A DNA stretch of 64,000 nt from positions 62,001-126,000 of the forward strand of contig QALR01000013.1 of assembly GCA_003150035.1 (NCBI GenBank), read 5' to 3'. This DNA comes from Clostridiales bacterium. GTDB lineage: Bacteria > Bacillota > Clostridia > Oscillospirales > CAG-272. The notes under the pieces are model-generated. The model searched no databases, was not told the origin of the DNA, and was given only the letters and a program-made list of their open reading frames with translations. Position numbers and translations under genes: made by a program. The first letter of the stretch is position 1. The number at the start of each line of letters is the position of its first letter. Shown piece after piece: positions 42,895 through 51,468 of the stretch.

Positions 42895-44448
42895 TCATGT
42901 TTTTATTTCAAGTAAACGTAAATCTTTTTGGTTAATTATGCTTAACAAAGAGGTATTTTTGCTTGTCTCAATAAACTTAATCTTATCAATACCTCTTTCA
43001 AGTATCCACTGCAACATTTTTTCTTCAATGCCTCTGCCAAGAGCTCGACAAGATAACGAGAACAAATCAACATGAGCACTTTCCAAGCCAATAGTTCCAA
43101 CAACTCCAAGATTAGAGAATCTGTCAGACAAACAAACTGCAAACAATTCGTAATTTTCTAAAGATGCTTTATTTTTCAATTGATCAACTGTATATCTCGT
43201 ACCATTGGTACATTTATTAGTTCTTTGTGTTAGTTCAGATATACGAGCCAATTCACACTCTTTAACCTTATGTATGTCAAGAAACATTTCCAATGATTCT
43301 ATGTACTCTTCGTAGGATATTGTGCTATTTTGAAGTTTAGTTCTCAAAATATTTGATTTATATGTACTTGTCCTTTCTTGTACTGTTTTTAAATCTAGAT
43401 TTCGCCTCAAATTAAAGCAAGAAAGCTCATTATAAATAGTATCTCTTTGATACAAAATCGATCTTACCTCTGGCAATATCGATTTTACAGATTCAATTTC
43501 AAATATAGAATCATCCACAAAAACTATACTGTCCAATCCAATATTCAAAGTCTTTGAGATATCTATGATGTTGTCAGATTTATTTTCCCAATTACACTTA
43601 AAACAAACTATATTTTCTTCTCTCAATACCATACCAGTATGTTCTTTAAATACACACATTACATCAGCTTCATCATTCTTGCTGCAGACAGCAAGAATGA
43701 CACCATGATAATACAATTCAAGCAAATATTTTTGAAAGTCCTGGAATGGTCTCCCTAAACCACTCGCTCCAATTTTTATCCCTGAAATCTGATCTTCAGA
43801 AAGGATTCCTCCCCAAAGCACATTATCGCAATCAAGTACCAGGCACTTTCTCGTATTTCCATTGTAAATCAAATCCTGTTTTTGTATTTCATCTACCATG
43901 AAATGAATTAATTCTTTTGAATACGGCACATTCCAACGATACTTTCCCTTTATGTCATATGCATTTTTTATACCAACAGTTGCAATCAAACGCTTTAAAT
44001 CAATGAATGTATCTTCCTGAATCAAATCGCTTATTGTTAGATTAATTCTATCAATCAATCCATCGAAAGCTAACAACATTCCGTAATTGTTATTTTGAAA
44101 CAGATAATAATCCTCAAATCCAAACCAAATAATTCTAGCATAGCTATGTGATTTGATATATGAATATAATTCGCTACTCTTCTGTACGCAATCACATTCG
44201 ATAGTTGTTTTTGAAATTTTCCCCACAAACAAATCATTCGATAAATCGTTATATAGAGTCTCGTAATTCAAACATACTACTATAATATCTGCTGTCTTAA
44301 ATTTAGTAACATCAGTTGAAATATCTTCAAAAGAAACGGTATTAATCTTCACATCACAGGAATGGTTAGAAAAACAATATTTAATATATGAGCGAAAATG
44401 TGGTTCAAAACATATATTGCTAATCAAAAGTATTTGCTTTTCTTCCAC
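42895..44448 (-). CDS. FkbH-like glyceryl-ACP forming HAD protein
   Basis: 517 residues. An N-terminal SGNH-like part (DIIVVCLNYETLY) is followed by a HAD phosphatase core, KCLVLDCDNVLWGG with D206 and D208, then SKNDEADV and IVFVDDS. A GNAT-like C-terminal part (FSNLGVVGTIGLES, SCRALGRGIEEKML) completes the layout. FkbH enzymes take 1,3-bisphosphoglycerate and load a glyceryl unit on an acyl carrier protein. An ACP gene lies 34 bases upstream in the same operon. The missing glyceryl-ACP dehydrogenases suggest glyceryl itself is used. Confidence 0.85.
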   Translation of the reverse strand: MEEKQILLISNICFEPHFRSYIKYCFSNHSCDVKINTVSFEDISTDVTKFKTADIIVVCLNYETLYNDLSNDLFVGKISKTTIECDCVQKSSELYSYIKSHSYARIIWFGFEDYYLFQNNNYGMLLAFDGLIDRINLTISDLIQEDTFIDLKRLIATVGIKNAYDIKGKYRWNVPYSKELIHFMVDEIQKQDLIYNGNTRKCLVLDCDNVLWGGILSEDQISGIKIGASGLGRPFQDFQKYLLELYYHGVILAVCSKNDEADVMCVFKEHTGMVLREENIVCFKCNWENKSDNIIDISKTLNIGLDSIVFVDDSIFEIESVKSILPEVRSILYQRDTIYNELSCFNLRRNLDLKTVQERTSTYKSNILRTKLQNSTISYEEYIESLEMFLDIHKVKECELARISELTQRTNKCTNGTRYTVDQLKNKASLENYELFAVCLSDRFSNLGVVGTIGLESAHVDLFSLSCRALGRGIEEKMLQWILERGIDKIKFIETSKNTSLLSIINQKDLRLLEIKT

Positions 44449-44482
44449 TTAGACTTCCTCCTTCTTAAAATTAACCAATTCG

Positions 44483-44734
44483 TTATGAGTTTGCAATATG
44501 AAGATTTTCCAATACATCAAAAATCTTTTTTACCGAGTCCATTTCGCTAATTAACAGTTTTGAATCTGGTATTTCGCAATCAAACATCTCTTCCAAGCCG
44601 ACAATTATTTGAATAAATGTTATAGAGTCCATTCCTTTGTCAACAAGATTTTCATCAATTTGATTCAAATCAATCTTTACATTTTCAGTTTTATTAACTA
44701 CCTCAATAATTTTTTCTATTTGAACTTGTCTCAT
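44483..44734 (-). CDS. Acyl carrier protein (copy 1)
   Basis: 83 residues from ATG 44734. The phosphopantetheine serine is S37 in VDKGMDSITF. The four-helix pattern is complete. A longer frame reaching 44857 would translate the structured leader and is unlikely. The ribosome binding site GGAAAGGA is 12 bases upstream and belongs to a leader duplicated upstream of the gene at 46280. Partner of the FkbH enzyme. Confidence 0.88.
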   Translation of the reverse strand: MRQVQIEKIIEVVNKTENVKIDLNQIDENLVDKGMDSITFIQIIVGLEEMFDCEIPDSKLLISEMDSVKKIFDVLENLHIANS

Positions 44735-44870
44735 TATTTTGACTATTCCTTTCCGCTGCGCTATAAGGCACAAAAGAGAAATAAAATCTTGTGCGGTCAG
44801 GCAGCATTCAAAACACTGTGTTAAAATATTACTTGGGAAAGCAGACACACTACACAAAACGTGGAGGTGA
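44735..44870 (-). promoter_or_regulatory. Structured leader, copy A
   Basis: About 130 bases upstream of the ACP start, repeated at 46463-46595. Conserved on the minus strand are TAGTGTGTCTGCTTTCC, AAGTAATATTTTAACACA, GAATGCTGC and GCGGAAAGGAAT. Copy A can fold GCTGC with GCAGC, enclosing GCACAA with TTGTGC, next to the ribosome binding site. It may contain the promoter (TAATAT as -10) and a regulatory RNA. Confidence 0.5.
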
Positions 44871-44926
44871 ATGGCTTGGCTTATGAGAATAAATTGTATA
44901 AAACTGTAAATCGTTCAGTTATCCAT

Positions 44927-45337
44927 TTATGGGTAACAAGACAATTCTGTTTTATCTTCCAAGATTAGCTCAATAAATGTGCCATTTTTTAAACAACCAA
45001 AAACCACCTTTCTTTTATTAAGAGCTGGAGCAACAATTGGCTTTGAAAATATTTTTCCAACCTTCATTTTCTTAAAATTCTCAATTATATTTCCACCATC
45101 TTCTTGAAAACAAATATGATGATAGCCGCACTTGAAATTATACACACTAGATCTTTCATCTATTGGTTCAATCAGCTCAATTTTTATAGAATTATTAAAA
45201 TCCTGTAGGAAAATTATTTTATTAAATTGTATTAAGTCGACAACAAGATTTGCACATTGACAAAAACCAAGACTTTTATACATTGAACTATCTTTTTCTA
45301 TGTCATTAACTATTATTCCTATATGGTGTATATGCAT
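44927..45337 (-). CDS. VOC (glyoxalase/epimerase-like) protein
   Basis: 136 residues. It begins MHIHHIGIIVNDIEKDSSMY and shows the two beta-alpha-beta modules of the vicinal-oxygen-chelate fold, with later CGYHHICFQED and GTFIELIL. Potential metal ligands H5, H81-H82 and E128 are approximate. Members are epimerases, dioxygenases or binding proteins. In this operon it could act on the ACP-bound three-carbon unit (inference). Confidence 0.75.
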   Translation of the reverse strand: MHIHHIGIIVNDIEKDSSMYKSLGFCQCANLVVDLIQFNKIIFLQDFNNSIKIELIEPIDERSSVYNFKCGYHHICFQEDGGNIIENFKKMKVGKIFSKPIVAPALNKRKVVFGCLKNGTFIELILEDKTELSCYP

Positions 45338-45340
45338 TTT

Positions 45341-46261
45341 TTATCCAAACAACCTGTAATTATTTTCTATTTTTTCAATATCTTCGTTTGTTAAGTCATC
45401 TTTAATTAAATCAAACATGCAATCCGCTTCGATACGATGCTTAAAATCACATTTCCATGGTTTACGCTCTTTTTCCGAAAGTCCATATGAATCCAATAAC
45501 CTCTCGCCTTTCCTGCTCCTAAATGCCTCTACATATTCGCTTAACATAGCATCTTGAAACACTTGATTGGTAAAATAAAAAATATAAAAAACAAATTCAT
45601 TGATATCGTACTCTGAACTTAATTCTAATAACTTGTTTAACGATATATCTGTCTGATTATTTTTCCACAACCAATATACATCTTTGAACATGCTATAGTT
45701 TATACAATTATGAAATGCTAAGTGATATAATGAATTCATTTCTTTATAATGATGGAGAACAATTTGAATCATAGTTTTTATTGGTGTCAATGATTTAACT
45801 TTGATGCCAAAAACATCAATCTCCATTGTATCCGATAAAAAGGATTCTACATCAATTCTCTTCCCCTGATATTCTCCCCAAAACAAATCAAAATTCAAAT
45901 CCACATTCACCTCATATCCCCGTTTACCAAACCTTTTTATCCACGGAGACACTTGGTGTGAATGTGATAGCATCAATATTCTATCCCTTCTCGAAACAAT
46001 CTCTGAAGAAAAACCATTCGAATTTAATACATTTTCGAATTTTTTTAAATTTTTTCTCGGAATCAATATATCAATGTCACTGCTTTTACGTGCACCAGTC
46101 TTTTGATATGCTAAAAGCGACAATACTTCACCTTTTAGCACGACATATGTATCATCTTTTATTATTTCAAAAAAATCCTCGAGGGCTTTATACCTAAACT
46201 GTGATAATAATTGAAATATACTCTTCGTATCACTGCTTAACAACGTATCATTACTATTCAA
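45341..46261 (-). CDS. Nucleotidyltransferase-fold protein (copy 1)
   Basis: 306 residues. The NTP_transf_5 signature is VLKGEVLSLLAYQKTGARKS followed by SDIDILIP (D62, D64). A helical C-terminal part with repeated aromatic residues follows. Such proteins occur in lasso-peptide and PqqD-linked RiPP clusters, where some work with an HprK-like kinase on a phosphorylated peptide. A second copy is at 62145. It is adjacent to the VOC gene, four bases away. Confidence 0.75.
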   Translation of the reverse strand: MNSNDTLLSSDTKSIFQLLSQFRYKALEDFFEIIKDDTYVVLKGEVLSLLAYQKTGARKSSDIDILIPRKNLKKFENVLNSNGFSSEIVSRRDRILMLSHSHQVSPWIKRFGKRGYEVNVDLNFDLFWGEYQGKRIDVESFLSDTMEIDVFGIKVKSLTPIKTMIQIVLHHYKEMNSLYHLAFHNCINYSMFKDVYWLWKNNQTDISLNKLLELSSEYDINEFVFYIFYFTNQVFQDAMLSEYVEAFRSRKGERLLDSYGLSEKERKPWKCDFKHRIEADCMFDLIKDDLTNEDIEKIENNYRLFG

Positions 46262-46279
46262 GTTTTTACCTCCGAATTA

Positions 46280-46462
46280 TCAAAAAACAAGATAAAAAAT
46301 AACATACAACCAACTCAGCACGCCATGTAATATCGCAAGCAATACAGATTTGTGTATATTAAAAGATATAATCATTGCTAAAACCGAACCAAAGCTCACT
46401 CCCCATTTTATCATTCCCGTGCCAAGATTACACTTGCCATTTTGAGTATTCTTAATTTTCAT
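46280..46462 (-). CDS. Small membrane protein behind duplicated leader
   Basis: 60 residues from ATG 46462, with GGAAAGGA 12 bases upstream, the same spacing as at the ACP gene. Two hydrophobic segments (IKWGVSFGSVLAMIISF and SVLLAILHGVLSWLYVIFYL) follow a polar N-terminus with one cysteine. Not recognised. It could be a small immunity-type or transport helper; no proof. Confidence 0.5.
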   Translation of the reverse strand: MKIKNTQNGKCNLGTGMIKWGVSFGSVLAMIISFNIHKSVLLAILHGVLSWLYVIFYLVF

Positions 46463-46595
46463 TTTTATGACCATTCCTTTCCGCGCGTTCCAAGACACAA
46501 AAGGATCTGAAATCCGAGTGCGTCACGCAGCATTCAAAAATTTGTGTTAAAATATTACTTGGAAAGTAGACACACTACATAGCACGCGAAGGTGA
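46463..46595 (-). promoter_or_regulatory. Structured leader, copy B
   Basis: Second copy of the block described at 44735-44870, with the same order of conserved segments and the same spacing to the ATG. The inner hairpin is changed (GGAT / ATCC, and GACGCAC facing GTGTC) but still possible. The remaining bases to 46760 hold no gene and probably belong to the left end of the IS110 remnant. Confidence 0.5.
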
Positions 46596-46766
46596 GTAGT
46601 ATGGTATCTGCCTGCCGTATTTTATGTGTGCCAAATGCTCTTTTAAGCACAAATAAGTATGACAAAGTACCCTGTAAACTTATCTTTGGAGAGACGTTAC
46701 TTCAATCTTTCAGTGAGCATTCAATCCCTGTCTGTTTTCTCAAATATTTTTTGAGGGGATGTGTTT

Positions 46767-47882
46767 ATGCTTAAAATTGTTTACCAATCTGCTGTGGAAC
46801 GAATGTCCACAAATCCTTCATCTACGCTTGTATCGCTTCCACTAATGAACACAGAGTCACTACCTACAAAAGCAAACACTTTTCTACGTTTACAAAAGAT
46901 TTGTATTTCTGTGCCGAATAGCTTGCCGCAAATAACTGCAAGGACGTCTGTATGGAGTCCACGGGAAAGTATTGGATTCCCGTTTACAACATTTTAGAAC
47001 AATCTTGCAACGTTGTGCTTGCTCACCCAAAAACGTTAAAGTAATTAGGGGAAAGAAGCTCGACAAAAAAGACGCGAAATGGATCGCGGATATTTTCAAG
47101 CACGATCTTGTTTTAGGAAGCTTTATCCCTCCCACGGATATTCGTCAGCTTCGGGACTTAGTTCGTTATCGTTGGAAACTTACTAATTTCGTTGTTGGTG
47201 AAAAGAACCGTGCGCAAAACTGTCTCACCGTTTCCAACATCAAATTAGATGACGTTTTCTCCGACGTGTTTGGTAAGGCGTTTTCTAACATCATCTCTCG
47301 TATGTTGGAAAATCCTTCTGAAAAAATCACCGATGTAGCAGATTTCAGGACAAAATGCATGAAGGCGACCGACGCAGAAGTGCTTGCTACAGTGGACGGT
47401 GAATTTTGTCCCGAACAAGCCGAAAAGCTTCACACTATCCGTTCTCACATGGATAGCCTTGAACTGTGCAAGCTCAATGTTGAGGTCTTAATTCTTACCG
47501 TTGCAGAAAAGTATATTCCGCAGATTGACCTCGTTTCTACGGTGCCGGGCATCCAGACGTTTGCCGCCATCGGCATCATTTCCGAAATCGGCGCGGATAT
47601 GTCCGTGTTTCTCAGCTCCAAGCATCTTTGCTCGTGGGCTGGTCCTACTCCGCAGAACAACGAGAGTGCCAGCAAGAAGAAAAACACTCGCATTGCTCGC
47701 GCAGGGGACTATATCAAGCCACTACTTGTTCAATGCGCTCTTTGCGCCATCCGAAAAAAGAGCAATCCCGAGATCTGCAAGCGATTGCGAGAATGCTGTT
47801 AACTGCTATCTACAACATTCTCAAAAAGAATAAGCCTTACAATGCTGACCTTTATGCTCGGTCGAATAATCCACTTCGATGA
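46767..47882 (+). pseudogene. IS110-family transposase, decayed
   Basis: ATG 46767 has GAGGGGA upstream. The N-terminus needs a frame change near residue 8 to read CGTNVHKSFIYACIASTNEH. It meets an in-frame stop near 46920, then continues CKDVCMESTGKYWIPVYNIL into DKKDAKWIADIFKHDLV (the DEDD-type core), and again KLDDVFSDVFGK. Near 47785 a deletion removes about 20 residues, and the end NILKKNKPYNADLYARS lies in another frame to 47882. At least three lesions: inactive. Confidence 0.88.
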
Positions 47883-48025
47883 ATGAGGCTATCTTTATTC
47901 TCCAATGTTAAGGGTATCTTGTCACCCCTGCAACTTCTTAACCTATTTTGATATTGTTTTTTCGGTTACCCCACAGTAATCTTTGTTTTTATGCCTTTTA
48001 GTCGGTGAGGCGTTGTTTGTTTATT

Positions 48026-49819
48026 TCAAACTTCTTCCTTTCTACTACTTTCTATATAATGCTCAGCTTGTAGATTAAATAATTTACTATACTCACCACC
48101 GAGTCCCATCAATTGCTCATGACTTCCACATTCAACAATCGTGCCATTAGCAAGATGAATAATATTATCGCACATTCTCGTCGTCGAAAGGCGATGCGAG
48201 ACGATAAACAGAATATTACTTTTAAATCTCGTAAACATCAATCTTACTAATTCTGTTTCTGATATAGGATCTAACGCACTTGATGGTTCATCCATTATTG
48301 CAATTGGAGCTGAATTAAATAGTATACGTGCAATAGATAGTTTTTGCTGCTCTCCTCGTGAAAGTTCTATACCTTTTTCAAATTCATTAGAAAGCTGTTT
48401 TCGCATTTCTGGATCCAAACCATATATTTTTTCATATAGATTTATTTCTTTAAGAACCAAATCAATGTTAATTTTTTCCTTTTCATCTATATGGTTTAAT
48501 GAAACATTTTCATATACGGAAAAAGGATATACAAAATAGTTTTGAAAAACAGCGCCGATTGTTTTCCTCAAACTATTTAAGTCATATTCCCTATAATTTA
48601 TATTATTCAGTAATATTTCGCCTTCAGTCGGATCATATAATCTTAATAATAGTTTTATCAAAGTTGATTTTCCTGCGCCATTATGTCCAACTATTCCAAT
48701 TTTTTGCCCAGACTTAATCTTAAATGAAATATTTCTAAGTACATATTGTTCGCTATTGGGATATCGAAACGAAACATTCTTAAATTCAATCATTGAAATG
48801 TCATTTATTATTTTTCGATTACCTGATTCAATTGCCTTATGTCTATCTAACACTTCAAAGATATTGTCCAAATACAGACTATGTTGCTGAAAAGACGGAA
48901 TAAATTGAAACAATCCACTAATAGTAGCAGTTACAGATTGACTTCCATTAAGTAAAGCAGCAAAACTGCCAACAGTTATTTGACCTAAACTTATACGAAT
49001 TATTATGTAAAATATACTTATTATTGTCGATAATAAGGTGATTGATTGCGGTAAAACATCATATAACATTAATTTACTTTTATTTTCTCGATGACTTGTT
49101 TTAAGACCGTCAAAAGCCTTATCCATCATATCAAATAAAAGCACTTGAATTTTAGAAGTTCTAACATCCTGCGAATAATCCTTTAAATTCAAGACACGAT
49201 GTACATAATCAATTTTTCTATTATGAGACACCTGAGACATATTGAAATTATAGTTAGTTTTATTATTTGCAATATTAAACAGAATACCAACTAATAAACT
49301 CACAATAGAAAAAAGCAAGATAAATAAATCAATTTGCAAAACAATACTTAAAGAAGTTACCAATATAACACTGCTTTCAATGATATTAAAAAAAGTATGA
49401 AAAACCGCTAATGGTCTTCCATCAACTTCCCGCATTGCTCTATTGATTTTTTCATATGACTCATTATTATCATAGTTTGCAATATCTATTTCTGTCAGTT
49501 TTTTATACAAAAGTTCTCGCATTTTTTTTCGCAGCAGCAAGGATTTTAATGGAAAAAAAGACTTGTTGTACCACGAGATAAAGATTTGCTTACTAATAAC
49601 CAACAAACTAATAATTATAGTAATGGTCAAAATTTCTTGCATAGGTCTATTTGTCACAACCGCATCGATCATATACTTAAAATACCAAATTGTGAATAAT
49701 GGATCAATGGTAGAAAGCAACACCGACTTAATTAAAGTCACAAAAAAAAGGGAGGGGGTTGTTTGTTGTACTATTCGCAAAGCTCTAAAATTATTTTGAA
49801 TTATATGCTTTATTTTCAT
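48026..49819 (-). CDS. ABC exporter (TMD-NBD fusion)
   Basis: 597 residues from ATG 49819, with AGGAG seven bases upstream. Six predicted TM helices fall within 1-310, then an ATPase domain with Walker A GHNGAGKSTLIKLLL near 375, signature LSRGEQQKLSIAR near 484 and Walker B PIAIMDEPSSALD. There is no C39 peptidase domain, so leader removal must be done by another enzyme such as the M16 peptidase. It lies directly downstream of the two precursor genes, behind a strong hairpin, and probably exports the product. Confidence 0.88.
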   Translation of the reverse strand: MKIKHIIQNNFRALRIVQQTTPSLFFVTLIKSVLLSTIDPLFTIWYFKYMIDAVVTNRPMQEILTITIIISLLVISKQIFISWYNKSFFPLKSLLLRKKMRELLYKKLTEIDIANYDNNESYEKINRAMREVDGRPLAVFHTFFNIIESSVILVTSLSIVLQIDLFILLFSIVSLLVGILFNIANNKTNYNFNMSQVSHNRKIDYVHRVLNLKDYSQDVRTSKIQVLLFDMMDKAFDGLKTSHRENKSKLMLYDVLPQSITLLSTIISIFYIIIRISLGQITVGSFAALLNGSQSVTATISGLFQFIPSFQQHSLYLDNIFEVLDRHKAIESGNRKIINDISMIEFKNVSFRYPNSEQYVLRNISFKIKSGQKIGIVGHNGAGKSTLIKLLLRLYDPTEGEILLNNINYREYDLNSLRKTIGAVFQNYFVYPFSVYENVSLNHIDEKEKINIDLVLKEINLYEKIYGLDPEMRKQLSNEFEKGIELSRGEQQKLSIARILFNSAPIAIMDEPSSALDPISETELVRLMFTRFKSNILFIVSHRLSTTRMCDNIIHLANGTIVECGSHEQLMGLGGEYSKLFNLQAEHYIESSRKEEV

Positions 49820-49851
49820 TCTCATTCTCCTATACAGCAAGTAAAATTTTG

Positions 49852-49887
49852 AATATACTTGAGGGTGAAAGCACCCTCAAGTATATT
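49852..49887 (-). terminator. Hairpin behind the precursor genes
   Basis: A perfect 16-pair stem AATATACTTGAGGGTG / CACCCTCAAGTATATT with a four-base loop. Only a mixed A/T tail follows on the minus strand, so it is likely leaky. Such hairpins after precursor genes keep precursor mRNA above that of the exporter. Confidence 0.75.
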
Positions 49888-49946
49888 AATTTATAATCGA
49901 TGAATTATGCACAGGTTTACCAGCTCAAAATCCGAAATTTATCATA

Positions 49947-50090
49947 TTAGTACAAGGATATCCAATTACTCTGACAACTTTTGCCAGTGCAACCGCAAAG
50001 CATTTCAATTTCATCCAATTCATCACTATCTTTAAGTAGTAATTCGTCTAGCAATTCAATAAGTTCCTGAACTTCTGTTGCTTCGTCCAT
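49947..50090 (-). CDS. RiPP precursor peptide 1
   Basis: 47 residues. AAAGGAGGTAAAAT precedes the ATG, a very strong site. The acidic helical leader (VQELIELLDELLLKDSDELD, then EIEML) is followed by the core CGCTGKSCQSNWISLY with C32, C34 and C39. It is paralogous to the next gene; leader and CGCTGK are almost identical while the C-terminal seven residues differ. It is surrounded by two radical SAM enzymes, an M16 peptidase, a kinase and an exporter. The core could receive thioether links between cysteine and alpha-carbons. Assignment as a precursor is inference from size, duplication and context. Confidence 0.85.
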   Translation of the reverse strand: MDEATEVQELIELLDELLLKDSDELDEIEMLCGCTGKSCQSNWISLY

Positions 50091-50126
50091 ATTTTACCTC
50101 CTTTAAGTATTCGTAATCAACAACAA

Positions 50127-50270
50127 TCACGTTATAGTAATCATTCCGCTTTCACACCTTTTGCCGGTGCATCCACAAAGCATTTCAATCTCATCTAATT
50201 CATCGCCACCAGACAAAATTAATTCATCCAGTAATTCAATAAGATCTTGAACATCCTTATCTTTGGACAT
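50127..50270 (-). CDS. RiPP precursor peptide 2
   Basis: 47 residues. GGGAGGGAG precedes the ATG. The leader is VQDLIELLDELILSGGDELD, then EIEML. The core is CGCTGKRCESGMITIT with cysteines at the same positions 32, 34 and 39. The two precursors share about two thirds of residues. The single lysine in each core (K37) sits between cysteines. The C-terminal threonines and serine are possible phosphorylation points for the HprK-like kinase encoded just upstream. A 36-base gap separates the two precursor genes. Confidence 0.85.
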   Translation of the reverse strand: MSKDKDVQDLIELLDELILSGGDELDEIEMLCGCTGKRCESGMITIT

Positions 50271-50418
50271 ATAAACTCCCTCCCGTCATTTGTTTAGTTT
50301 TAATAATTTGAAAATATTTTGACATGCTTTTTGTCTCCCCTGCTTATTTCCGTTACTTGGCTTATAAACATAGGCAAAATCATCGATATAAATTCATTAC
50401 TGCTAATTGTATATATGT

Positions 50419-51453
50419 TCATAACATCTCATTGAGCAACATTTCGCACGCATTAGAAACATCAGCGGTAATTTTCGCCTCATACAACGGGATTTTTTTG
50501 AACAATTTATATAATTCTATTAAATTGTTATCAATTACCGTTGTTTGTTGAGAAATTATTTCTCTAAAAAGTTCTTTTTTCTTTTGTTCAAAGCTAACTT
50601 TTGTTACTCGATTATCCACACTATTTATTTCGGGGAAAATGATTGCTTTTACTTTTCCTTGTATTGGATTTACTCGACCATATCGTTTTTCACAATCAAG
50701 GTATATTTCGTGTTCTATCGTCTTTGATGAATCATAGGCAGGGAACTGAATGCTCGAGTTAATGTAATTGAGACTTGACAGTCTAATCTTTGCAAACAAT
50801 GGAACCGATTTAACAATAATGTCCTCACCTTCAGGCAACACAAACACTAAATCATCATTCAAAGGATTCATCCCCTTCTCTAGAAGGTTAATATATAAGG
50901 TTGATTTGCCACTGCGCCCGCGTCCAACGATTAAATAGACACAACCATTTTTTTCGACAGCTGCACAATGTATTCCCATATAACCTTGTTTATTTGCACA
51001 AACATTTACAACATTTCTTATCGCAGACGGTATTAAATATTGAAGAGTCGGTTTATCTGGGCATATTACGGTTTCAGAATTATTATCTAATGAAAAATCA
51101 ATTATACTTCTAAAAGGAATGTGATTAACGATAATTTGACGATTATATATTTGATATAATTTATTTCCCATATCGTTAGAAAATCCGACAGAATCTTTTA
51201 AAATAAATCCGCCAGCTTCTGGAAAGCGCGATATTCCTAAATCCGAAAAAAGTTTTGAGTCTTGAATAGCAACTATATAACCTTCTAACCCTTCATTATC
51301 ATCTAGAATATATCTTGGCTGGAAATAATTGCTCAGATCAATTTCTAGATTAGACATCACACCGATTTTGCCAAATACAGTCGATATGCTGTTACAATAT
51401 GTTTGGCTTATTTGAGGCGGAATTCTAACAAACATACTGGAATCTATACTCAT
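50419..51453 (-). CDS. HPr-kinase-like protein of RiPP cluster
   Basis: 344 residues. The N-terminal half is strand-rich. The C-terminal half has the HprK-type order: GIHCAAVEKNGCVYLIVGRG, then RSGKST (P-loop about 177-185), then NPLNDDLVFV. HprK-like enzymes in lasso-peptide clusters phosphorylate a C-terminal serine or threonine side chain of the peptide. Here it is encoded immediately upstream of the precursors, 16 bases downstream of a radical SAM gene. Peptide phosphorylation is inferred. Confidence 0.75.
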   Translation of the reverse strand: MSIDSSMFVRIPPQISQTYCNSISTVFGKIGVMSNLEIDLSNYFQPRYILDDNEGLEGYIVAIQDSKLFSDLGISRFPEAGGFILKDSVGFSNDMGNKLYQIYNRQIIVNHIPFRSIIDFSLDNNSETVICPDKPTLQYLIPSAIRNVVNVCANKQGYMGIHCAAVEKNGCVYLIVGRGRSGKSTLYINLLEKGMNPLNDDLVFVLPEGEDIIVKSVPLFAKIRLSSLNYINSSIQFPAYDSSKTIEHEIYLDCEKRYGRVNPIQGKVKAIIFPEINSVDNRVTKVSFEQKKKELFREIISQQTTVIDNNLIELYKLFKKIPLYEAKITADVSNACEMLLNEML

Positions 51454-51468
51454 AAGTTCTCCTTCATT

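Noticed and set aside
49947..51453. Lasso-peptide cluster because of HprK-like and nucleotidyltransferase-fold proteins
   Set aside because: There is no asparagine-synthetase-like cyclase, no B1/B2 proteins and no suitable Gly1/Asp8-9 core; radical SAM enzymes dominate.
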